64,000 bases of DNA from Paracoccaceae bacterium (GCA_024742705.1 JANSXZ010000002.1:124001-188000), one strand, 5' to 3'. Counted from the first letter of the stretch, positions 44,182-54,615 are shown. Translations and numbers: made by a program. Notes: generated by a model not told the origin, from the letters alone.

Positions 44182-45788
44182 CCACGGAAATGACCGGCGG
44201 CGAGGCCGCGGTTCTGAGCCTGCATGCGCTCGGCGCGCGGACGGTGTACGGCTTGCCCGGTGTCCAGAACGATTGGCTTTACAACGCATTCTACGACCAC
44301 CGTGAAAAATTCCGCATCGTCCACACCCGGCACGAACAGGGCGCGGCCTACATGGCGCTGGGGCATGCCCTTGCGACGGGCGCTCCGGCGGTGTTCAACG
44401 TCGTGCCCGGGCCCGGCGTTCTGAACGCGTCGGCGGCCCTGGCCACGGCCTATGGTCTGAATGCCCGGGTCATGTGCCTGGCCGGGCAGATTCCGTCGAA
44501 ATCCATCGGACAGGGCCGGGGTGTGCTGCACGAGATTCCCGACCAGCTGGGCGTGTTGCGCGGGCTGACGAAATGGGCACGGCGCGCCGAAAGCCCGGCC
44601 GCGGTTCCCGGAACAATCGGCGACGGCTTCGGGCAGATGATGTCGGGCAGACCAAGGCCCGTGGCCGTCGAGGTGCCGATGGATGTGCTGGCCGCGCGTG
44701 CGCCGGTTGATCTCACCGCCGCCCGCTTCGATGCCGGCGAGCCGGAACTGGACGACGACGCCATCGAAGACGCCGCACGGCTGCTGGGCGGGGCGGAATT
44801 CCCGATGATCTTCGTCGGCAGCGGCGCGCAGGAGGCGAGCGCGGCAATCGGGGCGCTTGCCGAAATGCTTCAGGCGCCGGTGGTGGGGTATCGCACCGGC
44901 ATGGGCGTGGCCGATGCGCGATCGCCGTATTCGTTGCACCAGCCGGCGGCCAGACCGCTTTGGGATCGCGCGGATGCGGTTCTGGCGGTGGGCACGAACA
45001 TGCGTGCGGCGGCCGGCAAATGGGCCGGGCAACACCGCCCCCGGATCGTGCGGATCGACGTCGATCCGGAAAGCCACAGGCTGTTTGGCGCGCCGGACGT
45101 GGCCGTCACGGCGCGGGCCGAACGCGCGCTGCCGGCCCTGATCGACCGGTTGGCACGCCACAACCGGCACCGCGAACCGGCGCGCGACAGGCTGCTGCAG
45201 GCCAAGGCAGACTGGGCCGCGCGGGTTGCGGTTCTGGAACCGCAGCTGAGCTATCTTTCGGTGATCCGGCAGGAACTGGGCGAAGACGGCATCTTTGTCG
45301 ACGAACTGACGCAGGTGGGGTTTGCCAGCCGAATTGCCTATCCGGTCTATCACCCCCGCACCTATATCTCGACCGGGTATCAGGGCACACTTGGCTACGG
45401 GTTTCCGACCGCGCTGGGGGTGAAGGTGGCGCGCCCCGAGGTGCCGGTGGTTTCAGTGACCGGAGATGGCGGTTTCATGTTCGGCATGCCCGAACTGGCC
45501 ACAGCGGTCCAGCACCGGATCCCGCTGGTGGTGCTGGTGTTCAACAACAACCGCTACGGCAACGTGCAGCAGATGCAAATCAACGACTATGGCGGTCGGG
45601 TGATCGCCACCGACCTGCACAATCCCGATTTCGTCCGGCTCACCGAGAGCTTTGGCGCTCAGGGCCTGCGGGCCACAACGCCCGAGGCCCTGAGGCAGGC
45701 CATGCAGCGGGGCTTTGCCACCACCGACGTGCCGACGGTGATCGAGATCCCCTTCGATCACATGCCCAGCGTCGATCAGTTCAGGTAG
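44178..45788 (+). CDS. thiamine-diphosphate-dependent enzyme (2-oxo-acid decarboxylase-like)
   Basis: A 536-residue three-domain ThDP enzyme. The N-terminal PYR domain has YGLPGVQNDWLYNAF and RHEQGAAYMALGHA with catalytic E53; the central domain is present; the PP domain has VVSVTGDGGFMFGMPELA and FNNNRYGNV. It is related to acetolactate synthase and 2-ketoarginine decarboxylase groups, but is not Xsc and not the short two-subunit sulfopyruvate decarboxylase ComDE. Translation is coupled to the aminotransferase. Candidate substrates are 2-oxo acids from that transaminase, including sulfopyruvate. Confidence 0.82.
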   Translation: MTTEMTGGEAAVLSLHALGARTVYGLPGVQNDWLYNAFYDHREKFRIVHTRHEQGAAYMALGHALATGAPAVFNVVPGPGVLNASAALATAYGLNARVMCLAGQIPSKSIGQGRGVLHEIPDQLGVLRGLTKWARRAESPAAVPGTIGDGFGQMMSGRPRPVAVEVPMDVLAARAPVDLTAARFDAGEPELDDDAIEDAARLLGGAEFPMIFVGSGAQEASAAIGALAEMLQAPVVGYRTGMGVADARSPYSLHQPAARPLWDRADAVLAVGTNMRAAAGKWAGQHRPRIVRIDVDPESHRLFGAPDVAVTARAERALPALIDRLARHNRHREPARDRLLQAKADWAARVAVLEPQLSYLSVIRQELGEDGIFVDELTQVGFASRIAYPVYHPRTYISTGYQGTLGYGFPTALGVKVARPEVPVVSVTGDGGFMFGMPELATAVQHRIPLVVLVFNNNRYGNVQQMQINDYGGRVIATDLHNPDFVRLTESFGAQGLRATTPEALRQAMQRGFATTDVPTVIEIPFDHMPSVDQFR

Positions 45789-45795
45789 CCCCGCC

Positions 45796-46656
45796 ATGTC
45801 GCGTTCGATCATCCCCGCCAACACCGACCTGGGGCAGAGCCTGCGCAAGGCCGTGGGCGCACATCGCGCGATCCTTGTGGCGGGCCTGCCCAGCTCTGGC
45901 AAAAGCCTTTTGGTGCAACAGCTTGCTATCCTGGCCGAAGAAGCGGGCCGCGACGTTCATACCCTGCAGTGGGACAAGGCGCGGCAGGCCTTTGAAACGC
46001 CCGACGCACTGGACCGTTTCCCCGAGATCGACAAAATCACGCATCCCGCGATCCGCAAGGCGGTGGGGTTGTGGGTGCGCGGGGCGGTTTTGCGATGGAG
46101 CAGGGCCGAGCATCGCGGCGACGCCGTTCTGATCGTCGAACTGCCGGTGGTGGCGGGGCGTTTCGTGGAACTCTTGCAGCCTGGGCAAGATCCGGCCGAA
46201 CGGTTTCTCGGCTCGCCCGAAGCGCTGTTTCTTGTGCCGGTGCCGAGCGTCGAACTGCGCGCCCGGATCGAAGCCATCCGCGCCGCAACGATCGCAAATC
46301 CACGGCATGCCCAGGAAGCGCGCGACGCGCCGCCGCATATCGTCGAAGCCGACTGGCTGGCCGCGCGGCGCATCTTCAACCACTGGAACGGCATTGCAGA
46401 CGACGATGCGCGCGACCGAAGGTATGATCCCGAGGTTTATCGCGCGGTGTTCGAGCGTCTGGGGCGGTTCCGGCAGATGCGGATTGTCAGCGTTGAAACG
46501 ACCTTCACCACCGGCGCGTCGGCCTATGAGCGCGCCGCGCCGGTTGTAGATCTGGTTGCGACGCCGCAAGAGGTGGCAGAAGCCTATGCAAGACTGGAGG
46601 ACCTGTTTCCCGGGAATGCTGCGGATTGGGCGACCGATGGATGGTCGGAGTACTGA
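45796..46656 (+). CDS. P-loop protein of unknown function
   Basis: A 286-residue protein with Walker A GLPSSGKS (residues 30-37) and a hydrophobic Walker-B-like strand AVLIVELPVVAG. The rest includes RRIFNHWNGIADDDARD and a C-terminal acidic end. It may be a small-molecule kinase or an ATPase, but I recognise no family. It follows the ThDP enzyme by seven bases on the same strand, so it is probably part of the same pathway or regulates it. Confidence 0.75.
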   Translation: MSRSIIPANTDLGQSLRKAVGAHRAILVAGLPSSGKSLLVQQLAILAEEAGRDVHTLQWDKARQAFETPDALDRFPEIDKITHPAIRKAVGLWVRGAVLRWSRAEHRGDAVLIVELPVVAGRFVELLQPGQDPAERFLGSPEALFLVPVPSVELRARIEAIRAATIANPRHAQEARDAPPHIVEADWLAARRIFNHWNGIADDDARDRRYDPEVYRAVFERLGRFRQMRIVSVETTFTTGASAYERAAPVVDLVATPQEVAEAYARLEDLFPGNAADWATDGWSEY

Positions 46657-46672
46657 CCGCGCCGGTGCAATC

Positions 46673-46740
46673 GGGGGCGCTGCCCCCGTCGCCTTGCGGC
46701 GCCTCCCCCGGGATACTTCTGGCGAGTGGAAGACGACATG
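46673..46740 (+). repeat. GC-rich intergenic element of the Rhodobacteraceae dispersed type
   Basis: A GGGGG-CGCTG-CCCCC hairpin, then a GTCGCCTTGCGGCG imperfect hairpin, then CCCCCGGGATACTTCTGGCGA and a purine-rich end. Sequences of this kind occur between genes in many Rhodobacteraceae genomes, from memory. It has no T-run terminator. It follows the P-loop gene and could act as a processing or termination element. Confidence 0.5.
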
Positions 46741-46822
46741 GGGCGCCGGGGTCCGGGGCATTGCATTGACATCGGTTTGCAGCACATAGTGGCGGCAATT
46801 GAAAAACAGACCGGAATATCCC

Positions 46823-47659
46823 ATGACCGCGCCTTCGCCTTGTATCATCTGTGTCGCCATCACCGGGTCGGTGCCGACCAAGGCGGCGAACCCGGCGGTG
46901 CCGATTTCAATTTCGGAACAGGTGGAATCCACCCATGCGGCTTTCGAGGCGGGCGCGAGCATATGTCATGCTCATGTGCGCAACCCCGACGAGACACCGA
47001 GTTCGGATCCGGAAAAGTTTGCGCTGCTGCAGGAAGGCCTGGAGAAACACTGCCCCGGCATGATCATCCAGTTTTCCACCGGCGGTCGGTCGGGGGCGGG
47101 CAAGGCGCGCGGCGGCATGTTGCCGTTGCGTCCTGACATGGCATCGTTGACCGTTGGATCGAACAACTTTCCGACGCGCGTGTATGAGAACCCGCCCGAT
47201 CTGGTAGATTGGCTGGCCGGTGAGATGCAGGCATATGACGTGATGCCGGAGATCGAGGCGTTCGACCTGTCGCATATCCACCAGGCGGTGCGCATGCACC
47301 GGGACGGGCGCCTTGGAGGAAAACTGTACATTCAGTTCGTGATGGGCGTGAAGAACGCCATGCCGGTCGATGAGGACACATTCCACTACTACATCAAGAC
47401 GGTGAAACGCCTGGCGCCCGAAGCGATCTGGTGTGCGGCGGGTATCGGAGCAGGGCAGATCACGGTGAACGAATGGTGTATCGCCAATGGCGGTCATACC
47501 CGGACCGGGCTGGAAGACAACGTGCGCCTGGATCGCGACACCCTTGCGCCGTCAAACGCTGCCCTGGTCGCGCGGACCGCGGAACTTTGCGAGAGGTATG
47601 GCCGCCCGGTGGCGACATGGCAGGAGGCGCGCGCGATCCTGGACAGGCCGCTGCGGTAG
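46823..47659 (+). CDS. 3-keto-5-aminohexanoate cleavage family protein (BKACE, DUF849)
   Basis: A 278-residue TIM-barrel enzyme of the beta-keto acid cleavage family, which splits beta-keto acids with acetyl-CoA to acetoacetate and a CoA thioester. Start of the barrel: ICVAITGSVPTKAANPAVP; metal-binding H49 and H51 in CHAHVRNP; LTVGSNNFPTRVYENPP and GLEDNVRLD near the end. The substrate varies between members and cannot be read here. The ATG at 46823 is chosen over a TTG 24 bases upstream, since it starts at the family N terminus. It lies beyond an intergenic repeat from the P-loop gene, so co-transcription is uncertain. Confidence 0.88.
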   Translation: MTAPSPCIICVAITGSVPTKAANPAVPISISEQVESTHAAFEAGASICHAHVRNPDETPSSDPEKFALLQEGLEKHCPGMIIQFSTGGRSGAGKARGGMLPLRPDMASLTVGSNNFPTRVYENPPDLVDWLAGEMQAYDVMPEIEAFDLSHIHQAVRMHRDGRLGGKLYIQFVMGVKNAMPVDEDTFHYYIKTVKRLAPEAIWCAAGIGAGQITVNEWCIANGGHTRTGLEDNVRLDRDTLAPSNAALVARTAELCERYGRPVATWQEARAILDRPLR

Positions 47660-47714
47660 GTCTGGCAGTGGCGCGATGAGCGGATCGGACATGCAGGCCG
47701 GGAGAGAACCCGCG

Positions 47715-48572
47715 ATGAGCGGGCAGGAGATGCAATGGCAGGTTGACGGCCTGACCCTTCGCGGGCTGGCTTGGGGGCCCGAGGACGGACATCCGGTTCT
47801 GGCGCTGCACGGCTGGCTGGACAACGCGCTGAGCTTCGAGATGCTGGCGGGGCATCTGCCTCAGTGCCGGATTGTGGCGCTGGATCTGACAGGGCACGGG
47901 CGCAGCGCCTGGCGGTCTGCCGATGCGACCTATCAGATCTGGGACGATGTGCCCCAAATCGCCGGAGTTCTGGCCGAACTCGGTTGGGAACGATTTACGA
48001 TGATGGGCCACTCCCGCGGCGCCGTGGTGGCCACGCTGACCGCGGCTGCCCTTGCAGATCGGGTGCATGGCCTGATCTTGCTGGACTGGATGCTGCCACC
48101 GCCGATGGCGGACGCGCAGGTGGTGCCACAGTTCCGCAAGTTTCTGGCAGATCGAACCAAACGCACCCCTCGGACGTTCGGCAGCGCCGAGGCCTACATC
48201 GAACGGCGCGTCCAGAATGGCAACACGCGCGCCGTGGCGGAGACCATCGCACGGCGGGGGCTGGGACGCGCGGACGGCGCTCGTCGGCTTCTGGGAGACC
48301 CGCGGCTCTATGGTGCATCGGCGCTGAAACTGAGCATCGGCCAGATCGAAGCATTTCTGGATGCGCTCTCGATGCCGGCGATCTGGTTTTCCTGCCGGAA
48401 AGGGCAGGGCAAACAGGCCTGGGCAGACGATTTGCAAAGCCGTGCACGGGCGCGGTTGGCCCGCTTCGAAGTTGTGGAACTGGACGGCCATCACCATGCG
48501 CATATGGAAACCGAAACCGCGGCGCGTATCGCGATGCATCTGGCGGATTTCTGGCGCGGGTCCACAGACTGA
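47715..48572 (+). CDS. alpha/beta hydrolase
   Basis: A 285-residue hydrolase. LALHGWLDNALSFEMLA holds the oxyanion-hole HGW, the nucleophile is in MMGHSRGAVVATL, and the catalytic His lies in LDGHHHAHME. The substrate is unknown; it may act on esters or C-C bonds. The start at 47715 has a GGGAGAG site eight bases upstream; ATGs at 47676 and 47691 are possible but less well supported. It follows BKACE by about 55 bases. Confidence 0.86.
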   Translation: MSGQEMQWQVDGLTLRGLAWGPEDGHPVLALHGWLDNALSFEMLAGHLPQCRIVALDLTGHGRSAWRSADATYQIWDDVPQIAGVLAELGWERFTMMGHSRGAVVATLTAAALADRVHGLILLDWMLPPPMADAQVVPQFRKFLADRTKRTPRTFGSAEAYIERRVQNGNTRAVAETIARRGLGRADGARRLLGDPRLYGASALKLSIGQIEAFLDALSMPAIWFSCRKGQGKQAWADDLQSRARARLARFEVVELDGHHHAHMETETAARIAMHLADFWRGSTD

Positions 48573-48599
48573 CGCCGCAGTTTGGCGGATGTAACGTCG

Positions 48600-49049
48600 C
48601 TAGAACAACTGAACATCGCCGCGGCCCTCGCAGGTGCCGGATTGGCCCGCGGTCATCTGGCGCACCATCGCACCCAGCTTCAGCACCTCGGCGGCAGGGC
48701 CCGTGTCAGTCGCCCAGTCGGGCGGAACGCTGTCGGAGAGAACGCAGGTATAGCGCGCAAGATCCTCCAGCGACTGGCGCAACAGATCGATGCGTTGCAG
48801 GCCGGCACCATGGCCGGAGGTATCCGGCAAAGTTGCGATCGCACTGTCCAGTTCATGCGCCGTTTCCGCCTGTTCGCGCAATGCGCCGGCCAATCGTTGC
48901 AAGACATCCGACAACGCATCGCCCGAGCCATGTCCCATCATGTCACCTGTTCGCCGCCTCTTTGCGACATCAGTGGCGCCCAGCGATGAAGATTTCCTGA
49001 ACAGCCATCGAAAAAAATCCCGCGGCGGTGTCTGAAAACCGATCCGCAT
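48600..49049 (-). CDS. small helical protein of unknown function
   Basis: An open frame of 149 residues lying between convergent and divergent neighbours. The visible C-terminal part is amphipathic helix (ALSDVLQRLAGALREQAETA, IDLLRQSLEDLARYTCVL), then VPPDWATDTGPAAEV. An internal ATG at 48941 has an AGGTG site and may be the true start, giving 113 residues. No family is recognised. It is divergent from the chemoreceptor and faces the hydrolase gene. Reality of the gene rests on lack of any other feature and sensible composition. Confidence 0.5.
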   Translation of the reverse strand: MRIGFQTPPRDFFRWLFRKSSSLGATDVAKRRRTGDMMGHGSGDALSDVLQRLAGALREQAETAHELDSAIATLPDTSGHGAGLQRIDLLRQSLEDLARYTCVLSDSVPPDWATDTGPAAEVLKLGAMVRQMTAGQSGTCEGRGDVQLF

Positions 49050-49174
49050 TCACTCTGAATTAACCCGCCCGTCGGCATGGTTGGCGCCATACCGGCTGCG
49101 TTGGCCGCTCAGATATTGCCGTCAACGCGTCCTCCGGCGCCTGTAACAGCATGTGACCGCAGGAGGGTCATGCC

Positions 49175-51046
49175 ATGAAAAACTTCAATATCCGGACCCA
49201 GATCTTCGCTCTGGCCGGCGGTCTGGTCTTCTTGCTTGTTGGGCTTTCGGCAATAGCAGTGCTGACGCTGTCGAGTATCGGCCACCAGAACAAGGTCAGT
49301 CGCGAGATAGGCCAGCGCTTGAATCTGGTGAACTTGATCTGGGAAGATTTCGATCAGGCCGCGATTGCTGCCCTGCGGTTTCGCAATGGTGAAACCGGTC
49401 TGGGCGCTGTCGTGATGAGCAACATCGAGGAAATCAGGGCTGATTCACAGCGAATTCCGGATGTTTTCACCAATACGCGTTACGCCGAACCGGCCACTGA
49501 CGTGCAGGTGACGCGCCTGATGGAAACGATAGCAGCGATCAACGGCTTCGCCACCGTGTTCGAGCAAATGGAATCGGCGAATGCCATTGTTCAGATCCGC
49601 ATGTTTCAGGAGGAAATGCTGCCTCTGCTCACACAGACAGAAGACGCTTTGAACGCGATACAATACGACCTCGCTCAGCAGTCGGAAGCTGTCCAGTCCT
49701 CCGCGTTGCATGAGATCATCAACGCGGAACGCATTCAAATCGCTCTTGCCGTTGCCGCGGTACTCCTTGCGCTATGCGCCGCGTTCTTTCTGGGCCGCGG
49801 TCTGAGCCGGCCCATCGAAGGGCTGACGCGCGCGATCAATGCTGTTGCGGAACGTCAGTACGATACCGAAATCACCGGCCTTGACCGCAAGGACGAGATC
49901 GGCGCAATCGGGAAAAGCCTTCTGGCGATGCGCGACAAGCTTGCCGAGGCCGATAAACTGGCCGAGGTCGAGCGCAAGCTCAGTGAAGAGCGCAGCGCTT
50001 TCTTCACGGCACTGAGCGATGGACTCAAGAGCCTGTCCGAAGGCGATCTGTCGCAGAAGCTGGACGCGGATCGCTTTCCTGGCCTGGAAAGCGCTGACAC
50101 AAAGGTCAGCGAAGATTTCAACCGTCTGTCGCAATCTCTCGTGGAAGTCATGGCCGCCGTACGCGCAGGCAGCGCTTCGGTTAAGTCCGGGGCTGGTGAA
50201 ATCTCGCAGGTGGCCACCGATCTATCAAAACGAACCGAAACTCAGGCCGCAACGCTTGAACAATCCGCCGCAGCGTTGGATCAACTGACCAGCAGCGTCC
50301 GGTCAGCGGCTGAAAAGGCCGCCGAGGCCGACAGGGCGGTTTCTGAAAACCGCGCCCAGGCCGAAGCGAGCGGAGAGGTCGTCCGCGAAGCCGTTCTCGC
50401 CATGGAGCATATTCAGGAGTCGTCGTCGCAGATCACGCAGATCATCAGCGTTATCGATGACATCGCATTTCAGACCAACCTTCTGGCGTTGAATGCGGGT
50501 GTCGAAGCCGCACGGGCGGGCGAGGCAGGACGTGGCTTTGCAGTAGTTGCCTCGGAAGTTCGCGCCCTTGCCCAGCGCGCCTCGGAATCCGCGCGGGAGA
50601 TCAAGGATCTGATCTCAAAAAGCGCCGCTCAGGTCGAGGAGGGCGGTCAACTGGTCGGAAAGACCGGCGTCGCCCTTGAAGAAATCGTTGGACGGTTTGC
50701 GTTGGTGTCATCGCTGGTATCGGACATTGCCGTTTCCGCCAAGGAACAGGCCACCGGCTTGCAGGAGATCAATACGGGCGTGAATGAACTGGACCAGGTG
50801 ACGCAGCAGAACGCGGCGGTTGTCGAAGAAGCAACCGCGTCGAGCGAACAACTCAACAGCGAAGCGGAGCGGTTGACGCAGGCTTTGGCGCGGTTTCATT
50901 TGGGCGAAGCAGAAACGATGGAAGCACCGCAGACAGCTGCTGCCTTGAACGAACCACCTGCAACCGAAATGCGCCTGAAGAGGGTGGTGAACGGCTCGGA
51001 TATCGCGCCACCCGCAAGCCTGGACGGCGGATGGCAGGATTTCTGA
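49175..51046 (+). CDS. methyl-accepting chemotaxis protein
   Basis: A 623-residue transmembrane receptor. TM1 at about 11-33 ([20 protein letters not shown]), a helical periplasmic sensor domain to about 185, TM2 at about 190-208 ([19 protein letters not shown]), then HAMP ([18 protein letters not shown]) and the signalling domain. The hairpin tip is [20 protein letters not shown] then [15 protein letters not shown]. The C terminus GGWQDF matches the W-x-x-F tether for CheR and CheB. The ATG has a GGAGGG site. It is well apart from the che locus (about 20 kb). Confidence 0.94.
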   Translation: MKNFNIRTQIFALAGGLVFLLVGLSAIAVLTLSSIGHQNKVSREIGQRLNLVNLIWEDFDQAAIAALRFRNGETGLGAVVMSNIEEIRADSQRIPDVFTNTRYAEPATDVQVTRLMETIAAINGFATVFEQMESANAIVQIRMFQEEMLPLLTQTEDALNAIQYDLAQQSEAVQSSALHEIINAERIQIALAVAAVLLALCAAFFLGRGLSRPIEGLTRAINAVAERQYDTEITGLDRKDEIGAIGKSLLAMRDKLAEADKLAEVERKLSEERSAFFTALSDGLKSLSEGDLSQKLDADRFPGLESADTKVSEDFNRLSQSLVEVMAAVRAGSASVKSGAGEISQVATDLSKRTETQAATLEQSAAALDQLTSSVRSAAEKAAEADRAVSENRAQAEASGEVVREAVLAMEHIQESSSQITQIISVIDDIAFQTNLLALNAGVEAARAGEAGRGFAVVASEVRALAQRASESAREIKDLISKSAAQVEEGGQLVGKTGVALEEIVGRFALVSSLVSDIAVSAKEQATGLQEINTGVNELDQVTQQNAAVVEEATASSEQLNSEAERLTQALARFHLGEAETMEAPQTAAALNEPPATEMRLKRVVNGSDIAPPASLDGGWQDF

Positions 51047-51055
51047 GCCTTCGGA

Positions 51056-51099
51056 TCACCACGATCCCGGCGCTTCACTCGGCACCGGGATCGTGGTGA
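51056..51099. terminator. bidirectional terminator between convergent genes
   Basis: TCACCACGATCCCGG and CCGGGATCGTGGTGA form a perfect fifteen-pair stem with a fourteen-base loop, between the chemoreceptor stop and the TRAP permease stop. No T-run is seen on either side, so it may act as a boundary by its stem alone. Confidence 0.7.
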
Positions 51100-51111
51100 G
51101 ACAGGGCCGGT

Positions 51112-52554
51112 TCAGTCGCCGTAAGCGACCGAAGGTAGCCAGGTCACAAGTTGCGGGAACTCGAACACGATAAAGAGGCCAAGCAACTGCAGTCCGACGA
51201 AGGGGATAATGCCTCGATAGATATGCCCCAACGAAACGCCCGGCGGGCACACACCCTTGAGATAGAAGAGGGCAAAGCCAACCGGCGGCGTCAGAAACGA
51301 GGTCTGCAGTGTTACGGCAACAAGAATCGCAAACCAGACCACGGAAGGATCTCGCACCTGATCAAAGCCGGGGATCGCCAGTTCCAACCCGAGGATAATC
51401 GGCAGCATCAGCGGCATGATGATGATCGTGATCTCGATCCAGTCCAGCAGGAACCCTAGGAGAAAGACGATGAAAAGGATGAACAGCACGATCATGTAGG
51501 GGTCACTGAAGGTGGACAAAACCATGTGTTGGACGATTTCGTCGCCGCCGTAGCGCCGCAAGACAAAGGCAAAAAAGTTGGCGGCGAGGAAGATCCCGAC
51601 GATGTACCCCGACGTATTGAGCGTCGAACGGCTGACCTCCTTGAGAACGGTATAGCTCAGCTTGCCGTTCATCAACGCGAGTGCCGTCGCACCCAGCGCC
51701 CCGAGGCCCGAGGCCTCTGTGGGGGTTGCGATCCCCGCAAAAATGGATCCGAGCACCAGAAGGATCAGGAACATCGGCGGCACCACGGCCAGAAGCACCT
51801 CGCGCACCACAGGCCAACCGATCGTTTCGGTCTTGTCAGGAGGTGGCATCGCCGAGGGATTGAGCAAACCGTAGACAACGATGAACACGATGTAGAGCGC
51901 CCCGAGGATCAGGCCGGGAAACAAGGCGCCCATGAAAAGATCGCCAAGGGAAATCGCCAACTGATCCGACATGATAACGAGCATGATGGAAGGCGGTATG
52001 AGAATCCCCAAAGTACCCGCAGAAGCGATTGTGCCTGTTGCAATAGGTTTGGAATAGTTCTGCGCCATCATGGCGGGCAGGGCCATCACCCCCAGCAAGG
52101 TTACCGACGCACCGATCACACCTGTCGAAGCCGCGAGGATGATCCCGATCAGAAGCACCGTCAGCGACAGCCCTCCGCGCAGAGATCCGAACAGTTTCTG
52201 CATCGAATGCATCATCCGCTGCGCCACGCCGGATTGGTCCAGCATCAGGCCCATGAAGATGAACATCGGAAGCGCGACCAGAACCGGGTTCTTGACGATG
52301 TTCCCGAACAGCCGGCCCGACAGGGCCTGAAGCTTCTGATACTCGATCCCGGTCCGGTCAAAATCGATCACATCGCGAAAGCTTCCGCGGAACGGATCCA
52401 GAAAGAATTCTGCGATCAGCACAAACACCAGGCTGACCCCGACCAGAGCCATCGCCACGGGAATCCCGCGAAACAGCATCCAGATGAACGTGCCGAACAT
52501 CGCCATGACGGCGATTTCATTCAGCGTGAGAAATTGTCCGACGAAGGAAAACAT
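51112..52554 (-). CDS. TRAP transporter large permease subunit (DctM)
   Basis: A 480-residue membrane protein with about twelve to fourteen helices of the DctM family. LVALPMFIFMGLMLDQSGVA and GTLGILIPPSIMLVIMSDQLA are typical segments, as is the IATPTEASGLGALGA motif. It moves the solute with sodium, using the DctP and DctQ partners made by the genes upstream. It starts ten bases after the dctQ stop. Confidence 0.93.
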   Translation of the reverse strand: MFSFVGQFLTLNEIAVMAMFGTFIWMLFRGIPVAMALVGVSLVFVLIAEFFLDPFRGSFRDVIDFDRTGIEYQKLQALSGRLFGNIVKNPVLVALPMFIFMGLMLDQSGVAQRMMHSMQKLFGSLRGGLSLTVLLIGIILAASTGVIGASVTLLGVMALPAMMAQNYSKPIATGTIASAGTLGILIPPSIMLVIMSDQLAISLGDLFMGALFPGLILGALYIVFIVVYGLLNPSAMPPPDKTETIGWPVVREVLLAVVPPMFLILLVLGSIFAGIATPTEASGLGALGATALALMNGKLSYTVLKEVSRSTLNTSGYIVGIFLAANFFAFVLRRYGGDEIVQHMVLSTFSDPYMIVLFILFIVFLLGFLLDWIEITIIIMPLMLPIILGLELAIPGFDQVRDPSVVWFAILVAVTLQTSFLTPPVGFALFYLKGVCPPGVSLGHIYRGIIPFVGLQLLGLFIVFEFPQLVTWLPSVAYGD

Positions 52555-52564
52555 GGCCCCGGCC

Positions 52565-53386
52565 CTACCCTTTGCTTGCGGCGGAACGGTCGAGCGCCCG
52601 CGCGGCCACGATCACGGCAATGGTGGCGACCAGCGTGATGATGATTGTGTACTTGATGTCATAGTTGCCGACCTCGAATTCATCGAAGATGGCGTGACGG
52701 CCAACCTGTCGGTTGTTGGTGCCCTCGGGGCTGGTCAGCCAGACCGCCCACCAGAGCACATAGTAAACGGCGAGGTTGACCAAGAACATGGTTGACGGAA
52801 ACGCGAAAAGCATCTGCTTCCACAGCCGCGGTTCGGTCAGCCGCGACAGGTACCGCACATAGGCCGACCATACCGCCACGCCGATGAACAGAAAGCTGAC
52901 GTTCATGAAGGTCTTGAGTATCCACAGGTTGTGCAGGCCATTGGGACTGTCCGAGCCCTCCCATGCGGTGATCGACGAAATCGCATATCCAAGCGTCACG
53001 TCCCAGCACAGGATGATGAACGGCAGGAACAGCCACCCCAGCGCCACAACCTCGATACGGGTCTGCTTTTCGCGCGGGAACCGGTCGTAAAAGATGTCAA
53101 CGCGGACATGGCTGTTGGTGGTCACGGCATAGGCGATGCCGATCAGCACCGCCGCGCCGTACAGCCACCACTGAAAATCGTCCAGCCAGGCCTGGTTCAT
53201 GCCGACATAGCGCAGCACGACCTGGGAACAGATCGCGAGCATGAGAAACGGAAACAGCCATGCAAAGACATTTGACACCCGGACGACGAAGCGATCGCCC
53301 CGATTGTGCTCGTCACGGCCCACTTCGCCGGGATCCGAGATCGCCACGATCTCGTCGGCTGTCACAACCTCGTCAATGCTCTTCAT
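52565..53386 (-). CDS. TRAP transporter small permease subunit (DctQ), extended
   Basis: A 273-residue membrane protein; DctQ proteins are usually about 160-180 residues, so this is an extended form. The first 40 residues are polar (DEVVTADEIVAISDPGEVG), then VFAWLFPFLMLAICSQVVLR and AWLDDFQWWLYGAAVLIGIAY mark the DctQ domain. HVRVDIFYDRFPREKQTRIE is a conserved loop. The ATG at 53386 has a GGAGGAGGGG site. Confidence 0.87.
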   Translation of the reverse strand: MKSIDEVVTADEIVAISDPGEVGRDEHNRGDRFVVRVSNVFAWLFPFLMLAICSQVVLRYVGMNQAWLDDFQWWLYGAAVLIGIAYAVTTNSHVRVDIFYDRFPREKQTRIEVVALGWLFLPFIILCWDVTLGYAISSITAWEGSDSPNGLHNLWILKTFMNVSFLFIGVAVWSAYVRYLSRLTEPRLWKQMLFAFPSTMFLVNLAVYYVLWWAVWLTSPEGTNNRQVGRHAIFDEFEVGNYDIKYTIIITLVATIAVIVAARALDRSAASKG

Positions 53387-53424
53387 GAAACGGCCCCTCC
53401 TCCGGGTGCAAACGCGCGACAAAA

Positions 53425-53452
53425 GAACCGGGGCGGATTACCGCCCCGGTTC
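53425..53452 (-). terminator. terminator/attenuator between dctP and dctQ
   Basis: Read on the minus strand, GAACCGGGGCGG-TAAT-CCGCCCCGGTTC forms a twelve-pair stem and is followed by TTTT. It lies just after the dctP stop, so it probably lowers downstream permease expression relative to the binding protein, as is common in TRAP operons. Confidence 0.75.
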
Positions 53453-53473
53453 CTATTCTGTCAGATCAGATCA

Positions 53474-54523
<1,050 letters not shown>

Positions 54524-54560
54524 GTCTTCCTCCCAGTTTTCGCAACTCACATCCGAGCGC

Positions 54561-54579
54561 TGGTAATATTTCTTTACCA
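54561..54579 (-). promoter_or_regulatory. TGGTAA-N7-TTACCA palindrome (GntR-like operator) at the TRAP promoter
   Basis: A perfect six-base inverted repeat with a seven-base spacer, 38 to 56 bases upstream of the dctP start. A -10-like TATAAG (54594-54589 on the minus strand) lies about nine bases upstream of it, so the operator would sit at or just after the transcription start, fitting a repressor. Form TGGT-N-ACCA is typical of GntR/FCD regulators. Confidence 0.45.
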
Positions 54580-54615
54580 CTTTCCCTTATAGTCGGGCTT
54601 GCCCACGGGTGTGAA

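Noticed and set aside
44106-45353. Minus-strand open frame opposite the ThDP enzyme
   Set aside because: Low-information Arg/Gly/His-rich antisense translation, with all ThDP motifs on the plus strand.
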